From: Flavobacteriales bacterium
Lineage (GTDB): Bacteria; Bacteroidota; Bacteroidia; Flavobacteriales_D; Parvicellaceae
DNA: 64,000 bases
Assembly (NCBI GenBank): GCA_018401455.1
Contig: JAGYKU010000002.1
Span: forward strand, 54,100-118,099
Direction of reading: 5' to 3'
Part shown: positions 55,583-63,462 of the stretch, one piece after another
Layout: each line of letters starts with the position of its first letter
Position numbering within the stretch: the first letter of the stretch is position 1
Notes under the pieces: generated by a model
What the model saw: only the letters and a program-made list of their open reading frames with translations
Told to the model about the DNA's origin: nothing
Database searches by the model: none
Made by a program: the position numbers and the translations under genes

Positions 55583-57223
55583 CTACTCTTCCTCCGAAAC
55601 ATTACCAACCAAATCATATTTGTGGGCAATGGCAACTGCTTCTGCTCTACCTCTTACTAAAAGTTTGGAGTAGATTCTTCGCAAATGAGTTTTGACAGTA
55701 GATTTTGAAACAAAAAGTTTTTCTGCCAATTGGTCGTCACTCCATCCAAGAGCCAAATAAGAAAGCACTTCGGTTTCTCTTTTGGAAAGAGCTAGAAGTT
55801 CAGGAGGTAATTCTGTTGATTTTGATTTTACAAATACATTATTTATCAATTCTTCTTTTTCTTCTAAAGAAATTTGTGTGCGGTCTAATTCTGTTTTTAT
55901 TTTCTGATTGAGCGAATTCAGATACTTATTTCTGCTATCGATAAGCACCATTTGCCCTTTGAGTAATTGGGTGTTTTTTTGTTTTAAAAAATAAAGTACA
56001 AATAAAACAATGGCAGCCACAATTAAGAAAATGCTGATTCCAACCCAATATACAACCTTAATTTTTTCTTGTTCTATCGTTTTTTCTTTTTGCGCAATCA
56101 AGAGTTCTCCATCGCTTATGGCTCTGAGGTGTTTTTCATATTCATACTTTCCTGTAATTTCAGAAATCGCTTGTATATTTGATTCATTGATAAGTGAATC
56201 ATTGTATTCTGTAGAAGCGGTTAAGTAATTTAGTGATAATTCGAAATTACCTTTCTTTTTTTCAATAGCTGATTTTATGACATAGATATCTTTCAGACTT
56301 TTATATGATTGCGAAGCACTTGCTCTATTTTCTGCTTTGGTAATATAAAATAATGCAGAATCAAGAATGTTATTTTGTAAATGAATTTTAGATAAATTTT
56401 GGAGAATATTAGTTCTTAAAAAATCATCCTCATTAATACTATCCAGAGCATATGCTTTTTGAAGGAAGGACATTGCTTCATTGATTTGCTCCATTTTCAT
56501 CTTTACTTCACCCATATTATTTAGGGTTCGAGCAGTTTTGGAAGGTTTATCGTGTTTTTTATAGATTTTATATGCGTCTTCATTGTATTTGAAAGACAGT
56601 TCGTAATTACCGAGATTTAAATACGTGATTCCAAGGTTGGTATAAGAAGCAGCAATCCCTGTTTCGTCACCAATTTCCTTTTTAATAACTAGAGATTGCA
56701 TATAATATTCTAATGCTTTTTCGTAATTGTGTTGCAAATCATATACCGCAGCAATATTGTTTAAATAAAAACCTTGTCCCATTAAATTCTGGTCTGTTTC
56801 CATCAATTTTAAAGCTTCTATAAAATGATAAATCGCCAATTCATACTGTCCTTTTCGAATATAGGCTTTTCCAAGGTTATTATACGTTAATGACAAATCT
56901 TTTAAATCTTCCCAATTTACTTTGTATAGCAGACATTTTTGCATTTGTTCTATGCCTTTATCGTAATTTCCCGCCATTCTGTTCAATTCACCTGCCTGAT
57001 CTAGGAAATAGGTAATATGAAAAGTGTCTTTTGCTTGAAGTGCTATCGGAATGTTTTTTTCGGATATAGTAAGTGCTAATTTTTGGTCAGAAAAAAACAA
57101 GGTATCCACAGCCAATTTGTCTTTTTCTAGTGAATTGTTTTGAGCAAAAAAAGGTGTAGCAAAAAGAGCGAATAAAAAATTACAAACTAAAAAGATTGGT
57201 TTTACCATTTTTTTTGAATTCAA
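55583..57223 (-). CDS. membrane-bound TPR/LuxR-type transcriptional regulator
   Basis: A 546-residue protein of a type typical for Bacteroidetes: signal peptide (1-27), about seven tetratricopeptide repeats outside the cytosol (such as YNNLGKAYIRKGQYELAIYH and ASYTNLGITYLNLGNYELSF), a membrane segment near 388-411 (GISIFLIVAAIVLFVLYFL), a short coiled coil, and a C-terminal LuxR helix-turn-helix (LSKRETEVLSYLALGWSDDQ, VSKSTVKTHLRRIYSKL). It probably senses an envelope signal through its TPRs and binds DNA from the membrane. Target genes are unknown. Confidence 0.88.
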   Translation of the reverse strand: MNSKKMVKPIFLVCNFLFALFATPFFAQNNSLEKDKLAVDTLFFSDQKLALTISEKNIPIALQAKDTFHITYFLDQAGELNRMAGNYDKGIEQMQKCLLYKVNWEDLKDLSLTYNNLGKAYIRKGQYELAIYHFIEALKLMETDQNLMGQGFYLNNIAAVYDLQHNYEKALEYYMQSLVIKKEIGDETGIAASYTNLGITYLNLGNYELSFKYNEDAYKIYKKHDKPSKTARTLNNMGEVKMKMEQINEAMSFLQKAYALDSINEDDFLRTNILQNLSKIHLQNNILDSALFYITKAENRASASQSYKSLKDIYVIKSAIEKKKGNFELSLNYLTASTEYNDSLINESNIQAISEITGKYEYEKHLRAISDGELLIAQKEKTIEQEKIKVVYWVGISIFLIVAAIVLFVLYFLKQKNTQLLKGQMVLIDSRNKYLNSLNQKIKTELDRTQISLEEKEELINNVFVKSKSTELPPELLALSKRETEVLSYLALGWSDDQLAEKLFVSKSTVKTHLRRIYSKLLVRGRAEAVAIAHKYDLVGNVSEEE

Positions 57224-57496
57224 ATATGTGACTTTGTAAAGATATTAAAAAGACAATTAAAATAAGTTAAATATATTTCATTTTAAAGTATGATGGTATT
57301 GAAAAATCCTTTTTGTTTGATTTTAAACCTATTAGGAGACATTAATAAATTGACAAAAAGTCAATAATCTTAAAAATCATCCTTTTGAATGACATAAAGC
57401 CATCCTCAATTTAAGAGATTTGTATGAAATTATTTTTAATACAATAAATAAATTTCAAACATTGAAAAAAACTATTAACAAAAAAATATATATGAT

Positions 57497-59517
57497 ATGA
57501 AAAATCTTTTACAAAAATCATGTTTACATTAATTGGAACTGTTTCATTAGGAACTGTTTCTGTTTTTGCTCAAATAACACCAGGTTCCACTGATAATTTT
57601 ATCACACAATGGAATACTGAATCTGGAACATCATTAGTTATTGCTACTTTTACAGGTGGTGGAATAGGTCCATATAGTTTTGATGTATATTGGGAGGAAG
57701 TAGCAAACCCCTCAAATAATGGAGTTTTTTCATCACAATCAAGTGCTGTTTTTATAAATGGACTTATTTCGAATACAGACTATCGCATTGAAATTTCAGG
57801 TTTATATCCTAGGATTGTAATTGCGAACCAACTTAAAGAAAATATTAAAGAAGTTGTACAGTGGGGAACAATTCCTTATGAAAGTATGTATCAGGCTTTT
57901 GATGGTTGCACCAACGTTGAAGTCACGGCAACTGATATTCCAAATTTATCGAATGTCACAAACTGTTCACGTATGTTTCGTAATTGCACTAATTTAACTG
58001 CCAACTCAACAATTGAAAATTGGGATATGACGAATGTAGTAAGTATAAGTGAAATGTTTCGAGGTTGCTCTCAATTCATACAAGAAATTGGAAGTTGGAA
58101 TACAAATAATATTACAAATATGGGATATGTTTTTTTGGGAGCAACTTCCTTCAATCAAAATATTGGTAATTGGAATACAGGAAATGTTACGACTATGGAG
58201 GCAATGTTTTATGACGCAACAAGTTTTAATCAAAATATTGGAAATTGGAATGTTGAAAATGTAACTAATATGCAATCAATGTTTAATGATGCTACCTCTT
58301 TTAATCAAGATGTTAGCGGTTGGAACACAGAAAACGTTACAAATATGAGCTCAATGTTCAATAGTGCAACTTCCTTCAATCAAAATATTGGAAACTGGAA
58401 TACTGGAAATGTTACATCTATGTCATCAATGTTTGAAAATGCAAATTCATTTAATCAAAACATTGGAAATTGGGATGTAAGTAATGTTGCAAGTATGGCT
58501 AGAATGTTTCTGAATAACCAGTCTTTCGATCAAGATATAGGAAATTGGAACGTAAGTAATGTAATAAACATGGATAGAATGTTTAATAATGCATCTGAAT
58601 TCAATCAGGATATTGGAAGTTGGAATTTAAGCAGTATTTCACAAATAGCAACTTGTGGTAACGGGGGGATTTGCCAAATGCTCATGAATAGTGGACTAGA
58701 CTGTTATAATTATTCAGTAACTTTAGTAGGTTGGGAAGCAAATCCTGCTACTCCCAATAATCTAAGTTTACATGTTGTAGGAAAAGGTTATTTGCCATCA
58801 GCCCAAACTGCCCACAATAATCTTACAACAATTAAGAATTGGTATATAGGAGGTGATTCCTTAACTTCTGTAATTACACCAACTTTTAGTTTCTCAAATA
58901 GTTTGTCAATTTGTTCTAATACTACTCCTCTAAGTTTACCTACTACCTCATCCAATGGACTTTCTGGAAATTGGACTCCTGAAGTTATTGACAATACAAT
59001 ACCAAACACATATATCTTCACTCCTGAAATAGGTAGTTGTTCTGAAATATTCACTTTAAATGTCTTAATTAACTCTGTCGATAATACAGTTTCACAAACA
59101 AACGAAACCATAACTGCAAATCTTTCTGGAGCTCAATACCAATGGTTAGATTGTGATAATGGAAACAATCCTATATCTGGAGAAAATAATCAGTCATTTA
59201 CCGCTACAAACAATGGTAATTATGCAGTGGAAATTACAGATAATGGTTGTACGGAAACTTCAAATTGTATTGCAATAAATTCTGTAAGTATTACTAATCC
59301 TTATCAAAACAATGATTTTGTAGTTTATCCGAATCCTTCTACGGGACTAATATTTTTCAATAAAGTAAATGAAAATATTCAGGTGTTTAATTTATTAGGA
59401 GCACTTCAAGGTGAATATAGGAATGTGATTCAAATAAATCTTTCAAATTTAGAAAATGGATTTTATTTGATCCAAGATAATTTTGGTCATGTTTCAAAAG
59501 TGCAAATTGTCAAATAA
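57497..59517 (+). CDS. BspA-like (DUF285) T9SS surface protein, frameshift in the signal peptide
   Basis: From 57520 the frame is open for 665 residues. The ATG at 57497 gives MKNLLQK and needs one A added to the A run near 57512 to read on as IMFTLIGTVSLGTVSVFAQ, a full signal peptide; I take that as the true start. A fibronectin-like start is followed by eight or more 25-residue BspA repeats (SFNQNIGNWNTGNVT.M..MF), then Ig-like strands with CSNTTPLSLPT, and a type A T9SS sorting domain (VVYPNPSTGLIFFNKVNENI ... GFYLIQ). Probable adhesin. Confidence 0.85.
58081..58680 (+). repeat. eight 75-bp tandem coding repeats (BspA units)
   Basis: The NIGNW-encoding word starts at 58081, 58156, 58231, 58306, 58381, 58456, 58531 and 58606, an exact 75-bp period with no indel. 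Confidence 0.92.
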
Positions 59518-59585
59518 AAAAACTATTAATGAATTTGTTTTATATTTCTTGGGCAAATAATGAATAATAAAAAAAATAAAACAAA

Positions 59586-59834
59586 ATGAAAAAAATGAAA
59601 TTACTATTAGGCTTATCTTTATTGTTAATGCATAGTGCTTGCGGAACTTCCGAAGAAAGTGAAGAAAAGAAAGAACTATCTTATGACGAAAAAGTTGAAG
59701 CAGTTTGTGATTGTTTTGAAAATGCAAACGAAGAGGATTTTATGAAGTGCGCAAAATTGCAACATGATTACAACGAATCTCTCGAAGAAGATAAAAGACA
59801 AGAGTTTTTGTTGACAACCAACGAATGTATGTGA
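59586..59834 (+). CDS. small cysteine-rich lipoprotein, family member 1
   Basis: An 82-residue protein. The lipobox MHSAC gives lipidated Cys19. The mature part carries VCDCFENANEE with Cys41 and Cys43, then Cys55 and Cys81: the CxC-C-C signature shared by the five tandem genes here. The remainder is acidic and helical. It follows the BspA-like gene by 69 bp. No family I can name; two disulfides or a small metal site could be formed. Confidence 0.75.
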   Translation: MKKMKLLLGLSLLLMHSACGTSEESEEKKELSYDEKVEAVCDCFENANEEDFMKCAKLQHDYNESLEEDKRQEFLLTTNECM

Positions 59835-59882
59835 TTTTTAATTAAATTGCGCTCAAATTAAATAATTTTAAAATATCTTAAA

Positions 59883-60137
59883 ATGAAAAAATCATTATCA
59901 TCAATATTAGTAATTGCTTCCTTAGTACTATCTTCTTGTGGTGGAGTGTCACCAGAAGAGGCAGATAAAGTTTGTGTTTGTTATACAGAACTCAACGAAA
60001 CTAAGTCCGAATTGGATCAAGAAAATTTGGAAAAGAAACTTCAAGAATGTGAAAAAATGTCTATCGAACTTCAAGAAAAAGACATGAAGGCGTTTGAACA
60101 GATGAGAGATAATTGTGCTGCTTTGAAAAATAATTAA
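59883..60137 (+). CDS. small cysteine-rich lipoprotein, family member 2
   Basis: An 84-residue protein. Lipobox VLSSC with Cys19, then VCVCYTELNET (Cys31, Cys33), Cys56 and Cys78. The spacing differs from its neighbours, but the order lipobox, CxC, C, C is the same. Lysine/glutamate-rich helices fill the gaps. It starts 48 bp after member 1. Confidence 0.75.
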   Translation: MKKSLSSILVIASLVLSSCGGVSPEEADKVCVCYTELNETKSELDQENLEKKLQECEKMSIELQEKDMKAFEQMRDNCAALKNN

Positions 60138-60152
60138 GAAATTTAATATTAT

Positions 60153-60303
60153 ATTAAATAAAAATATTTTAGTTCATAATGATTTGCTATTATTTAAAAA
60201 AAATATAATTTTAAAACCACTTATTAATTTTAAAAAAAATTAAAATGAAAAAGTATTATTATCATTAGCAGTTGTTGCTGCTTTAGGAATGACATCTTGC
60301 GGA
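60153..60303 (+). repeat. 151-bp direct duplication, copy 1 (promoter, leader and signal peptide)
   Basis: Nearly identical to 60643-60794. It covers the -33/-7 promoter, the A-rich leader, and the first ~20 codons of member 3. Confidence 0.9.
60183..60213 (+). promoter_or_regulatory. promoter before lipoprotein member 3 (TTTG-19-TAATTTTA)
   Basis: TTTG at 60183-60186 and TAATTTTA (one base off TAnnTTTG) at 60206-60213, spaced 19 bp. The same arrangement is kept in the copy at 60672-60702. Confidence 0.45.
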
Positions 60304-60555
60304 GAAAGTGTTTCAGAATTGGATAAAACTTTAAATGAATTTTGCGAATGTCAAAATCAAATGTGGAGTATATTAGAAGAAGCTGATGAAGTTGGATTCA
60401 CGAATGATCCTGAGAAACACAATGAACTTTCAAAAAAAGCATCTGATAAAAGTTCAGAATGTCAAAAAATTGTAAATAAATTTCTCGAAGGAAAAGATAA
60501 AGAAGTTGTCCAAGAGTTTAACGATAAGTTAGATCAAAGAGAAGATTGCGATTAA
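60244..60555 (+). CDS. small cysteine-rich lipoprotein, family member 3 (one-base frameshift at the start)
   Basis: The ATG at 60244 reads MKKYYYH and stops; the copy at 60735 has one more A in the same run and reads MKKVLLSLAVVAALGMTSCG. Restoring that A gives a 103-residue lipoprotein with Cys19, then FCECQNQMW (Cys34, Cys36), Cys73 and Cys102. Without it only 60289-60555 is open. The signal peptide is the same as in member 4, but the mature parts differ, so signal and promoter were duplicated or converted separately. Confidence 0.75.
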   Translation, partial: NEKVLLSLAVVAALGMTSCGESVSELDKTLNEFCECQNQMWSILEEADEVGFTNDPEKHNELSKKASDKSSECQKIVNKFLEGKDKEVVQEFNDKLDQREDCD

Positions 60556-60642
60556 TTTTTTCTAACTTGTTTTAGATATAGAAAATATTGATTTAAAAGT
60601 AAATTGTGTCGTTTTGAAAAAAAATGTATTAACAAATAATGA

Positions 60643-60794
60643 ATTAAATAAAATATTTTAGTTCATAATGATTTGCTATTATTAAAAAAAAATATAATTT
60701 TACACCACTTATTAATTTTAAAAAAAACTAAAAAATGAAAAAAGTATTATTATCATTAGCAGTTGTTGCTGCTTTAGGAATGACATCTTGTGGA
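60643..60794 (+). repeat. 152-bp direct duplication, copy 2
   Basis: Copy of 60153-60303 in front of and into member 4. It differs by a few bases and single-base gaps in A runs. Confidence 0.9.
60672..60702 (+). promoter_or_regulatory. promoter before lipoprotein member 4 (TTTG-19-TAATTTTA)
   Basis: TTTG at 60672-60675 and TAATTTTA at 60695-60702, 19 bp apart and 33 bp before the ATG at 60735. Confidence 0.45.
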
Positions 60795-60995
60795 GGAATT
60801 GATGTTGACGCAGCTGCAGAAGAATTTTGTGCATGTGCTGAAAAAGAAGGTGATGACAAAACTAAATGCCATGATGAATGGGTTGCTAAATACAAAGGAG
60901 CAAAAGGTTCAGAGGAAGATGGTAAAAAACTAGGTGAAGCTATGGTTAAATGCGATGCTGGAAGTGCATTGTCAGTTCTAACTAAAATGCAATAA
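60735..60995 (+). CDS. small cysteine-rich lipoprotein, family member 4
   Basis: An 86-residue lipoprotein. Signal peptide MKKVLLSLAVVAALGMTSC, lipidated Cys19. FCACAEKEGDDKTKCHDEW carries Cys32, Cys34 and Cys45; Cys73 completes the set. The mature domain, with CxC-x10-C-x27-C, is repeated almost exactly in the C-terminal half of member 5. A strong terminator follows, so members 1-4 may end as one transcription unit here. Confidence 0.8.
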   Translation: MKKVLLSLAVVAALGMTSCGGIDVDAAAEEFCACAEKEGDDKTKCHDEWVAKYKGAKGSEEDGKKLGEAMVKCDAGSALSVLTKMQ

Positions 60996-61017
60996 TTATT
61001 TCCCTAGAACTAACTTT

Positions 61018-61048
61018 AAAGCACTTCAATTTGAAGTGCTTTTTTTTT
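61018..61048 (+). terminator. intrinsic terminator after member 4
   Basis: AAAGCACTTC-AATTT-GAAGTGCTTT, a perfect 10-bp stem with a 5-base loop, followed by a run of T. Confidence 0.85.
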
Positions 61049-61064
61049 ACCTAAATTAAAATAA

Positions 61065-61691
61065 ATGAAAAATTACTTAATACTTCTTATAGTTCTAGGT
61101 TTTAGTATGAGTTCATGCTCTAAAAGAGCCAACTCTCACGTGGAAAAGATTTGTGAATGTTTTCTTGAATCAGGTTTAGAAGATGAATATGATTTAATTG
61201 ATTTTGAGCAAAAAAATGATAAAATAAAGGATGTTTTAAAGTGTAGTCTGCCAATTATTAAAGAGTTTAATAATGAATTGTCAAAAATGAATGATGATGA
61301 ACGTGCAGACTATTTTGGAGAAACAATAAAAGCAGCAGTAGACTGTGAATGTGGACATAAAATATTATTAATAGGAGCTAAACTCTATGACAACAAAATA
61401 GTAAATGAAGAAATTGAGTTTGCTTTTGAACAAATAGAATTCCTGTTAGAACATTCCTCCAATAATAGTTTTGGTTTTTTTAATAAAAGTATTGATGTTG
61501 AAGCTGCTGGAAACGAATTTTGTGCATGTGCAGAAAAAGAAGGAGAAGATAAAACAAAATGCTATGACGAGTGGGTTGAGAAATATAATGGAGTTAAAGG
61601 CTCATCTGAAGAGGGTGAAAAAATGGCAAATAAAATACTTGAATGTGAAGATGCCTTAGTTGCAGCTTCTATCATTTCTAAAATGCATTAA
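61065..61691 (+). CDS. two-domain cysteine-rich lipoprotein, family member 5
   Basis: A 208-residue lipoprotein with lipobox SMSSC (Cys18). The first domain has ICECFLESG (Cys30, Cys32), Cys60 and a second pair Cys94/Cys96. Residues ~141-208 are a second domain, SIDVEAAGNEFCACAEKEG, with Cys153, Cys155, Cys166 and Cys194, at exactly the spacing of member 4. So member 5 is a fusion of a diverged member with a copy of member 4's domain. It sits between two strong terminators; its promoter is not clear. Confidence 0.78.
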   Translation: MKNYLILLIVLGFSMSSCSKRANSHVEKICECFLESGLEDEYDLIDFEQKNDKIKDVLKCSLPIIKEFNNELSKMNDDERADYFGETIKAAVDCECGHKILLIGAKLYDNKIVNEEIEFAFEQIEFLLEHSSNNSFGFFNKSIDVEAAGNEFCACAEKEGEDKTKCYDEWVEKYNGVKGSSEEGEKMANKILECEDALVAASIISKMH

Positions 61692-61708
61692 TTATTTTCT
61701 ATGCATAA

Positions 61709-61740
61709 AAAAATCCCAAGAGATTCATCTTGGGATTTTT
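61709..61740. terminator. bidirectional intrinsic terminator
   Basis: AAAAATCCCAAGA-GATTCA-TCTTGGGATTTTT, a perfect 13-bp stem with A and T flanks, between member 5 and the convergent acyl-CoA dehydrogenase. Confidence 0.9.
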
Positions 61741-61764
61741 AATTTCAATGTATATCCTTTATGT

Positions 61765-62904
61765 TTACTTTAGCAACGCTCTTGAAATAACTAATTTTTG
61801 AATTTCTGAAGTTCCTTCACCAATTGTGCATAATTTACTATCTCTATAAAACTTCTCTACGGGGAATTCTTTGATGTAACCGTATCCTCCAAATATCTGA
61901 ACAGCCTCTGTTGAAACTCTTACTCCAACTTCTGAAGCGAAATACTTAGCCATTGCGGATTCTTTCATCACTTTCTTTCCTTTCATCAACATATCTGCTG
62001 CTTGATACAACAACAATTTTGCTGCTTCAATTTCTGTAGCCATATCGGCTAATTTGAAAGAAATCCCTTGAAAAGAAGAAATGGGTTTTCCAAATTGCTC
62101 TCTTTCTTTAGAATAATTGATGGCAGCTTCCAAAGCACCTTCTCCAATTCCTAATCCTAAAGCTCCTATAGAAATTCTTCCACCATCAAAAATTTTCATA
62201 GCTTGAATAAAACCGTCACCTACTTCACCTAATATATTATCTTTATGAACTCTACAATCTGTAAAAATAACCTCTGCTGTTTCAGAAGCTCTCATTCCTA
62301 ATTTGTCTTCTTTTTTTCCTCCTTCAAAACCTGGCGTTCCTCTTTCTACCACAAAAGCAGTCATTCCGTGAGAATCTAACAACTCTCCAGTTCTTGCTAT
62401 AACAACGATACAATCTCCAGATTTTCCGTGAGTGATAAAGTTTTTTGAACCATTCAACACCCAATAATCACCATCTTGTTTGGCTACGCATTTCATTCTA
62501 CCTGCATCAGAACCAGTATTAGGCTCTGTCAAACCCCAAGCACCAATCCATTCAGCTGTTGCTAATTTAGGCAACCATTTTTTCTTTTGTTCTTCGTTTC
62601 CAAACTTGTAAATATGATTGGTACAAAGTGAATTATGAGCCGCAACAGAAAGTCCAATTGATCCACAAACTTTTGCAATTTCTCTAATGGTCATGATGTA
62701 TTCATTGTAACCCATTCCAGAACCTCCATATTCTGTAGGAACTAAAATCCCCATCAAACCTAATTCTCCTGCTTTGCGAAAAACTTCAATAGGAAATTCT
62801 TGGGATTCATCCCATTTCATCACATTAGGTCGTATTTCCTTTTCAGCAAAATCCCTAACCATTTGCTGAATCATTAATTCATTTTCTGTTAAATCAAAAT
62901 TCAT
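61765..62904 (-). CDS. acyl-CoA dehydrogenase
   Basis: A 379-residue flavoprotein of fatty-acid or branched-chain acyl-CoA oxidation. WGLTEPNTGSDAGRMKC and NGSKNFITHGKSGD bind FAD and substrate. QIFGGYGYIKEFPVEKFYRD and TIGEGTSEIQKLVISR form the C-terminal signature with the catalytic glutamate. It is closest to short-chain or butyryl-type enzymes by eye; chain length cannot be told. Length is standard. Confidence 0.94.
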   Translation of the reverse strand: MNFDLTENELMIQQMVRDFAEKEIRPNVMKWDESQEFPIEVFRKAGELGLMGILVPTEYGGSGMGYNEYIMTIREIAKVCGSIGLSVAAHNSLCTNHIYKFGNEEQKKKWLPKLATAEWIGAWGLTEPNTGSDAGRMKCVAKQDGDYWVLNGSKNFITHGKSGDCIVVIARTGELLDSHGMTAFVVERGTPGFEGGKKEDKLGMRASETAEVIFTDCRVHKDNILGEVGDGFIQAMKIFDGGRISIGALGLGIGEGALEAAINYSKEREQFGKPISSFQGISFKLADMATEIEAAKLLLYQAADMLMKGKKVMKESAMAKYFASEVGVRVSTEAVQIFGGYGYIKEFPVEKFYRDSKLCTIGEGTSEIQKLVISRALLK

Positions 62905-62934
62905 TGTGTGTATGTTTATTGTGTTATTCTATAA

Positions 62935-63462
62935 TTAATATATTTTCAAACTCGAAACAGCATCGCTATGTTGATTCAATTTGTTTCTTCCTTCTAAAAA
63001 AGCCAACTCTACTAAAAACGAGAACCCAGCGATATCGCCACCTTCTTTCATAATCAATTGTGCTGCCGCTTCTGCTGTGCCGCCAGTGGCTAATAAATCA
63101 TCGTGAACGAGTACTTTCATACTTTTTGAAACAGAACCTTGGTGCATCTCAATTTCGGCACTTCCGTATTCCAAATCATATTTATAACTGATTGTTTTGT
63201 AGGGTAATTTCCCTTTTTTTCTGATTAAAATAAAAGGAATACCAAGTGCCATTGCTAGCGGAAATCCAAAAAGAAAACCTCTACTTTCAACTCCTGCTAC
63301 TGCATCAATTTTTCCTTTCCAATCTTTGGCAAACTCATTTACTATTTCTTGTGATAATTGTGCGTCTTCCAATATTGGTGTAATATCTTTGAATAGTATT
63401 CCAGGTTTAGGAAAATCTGGAACGTTTCTGATGGCACTATCTATTTTTTCTTGTATGGTCAT
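62935..63462 (-). CDS. apt: adenine phosphoribosyltransferase
   Basis: A 175-residue purine-salvage enzyme making AMP from adenine and PRPP. FPKPGILFKDITPIL opens it, GVESRGFLFG binds the base side, and VLVHDDLLATGGTAEAA is the PRPP motif. Its ATG overlaps the stop of the upstream helix-hairpin-helix gene by 4 bp, so the two are translationally coupled. Confidence 0.95.
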   Translation of the reverse strand: MTIQEKIDSAIRNVPDFPKPGILFKDITPILEDAQLSQEIVNEFAKDWKGKIDAVAGVESRGFLFGFPLAMALGIPFILIRKKGKLPYKTISYKYDLEYGSAEIEMHQGSVSKSMKVLVHDDLLATGGTAEAAAQLIMKEGGDIAGFSFLVELAFLEGRNKLNQHSDAVSSLKIY

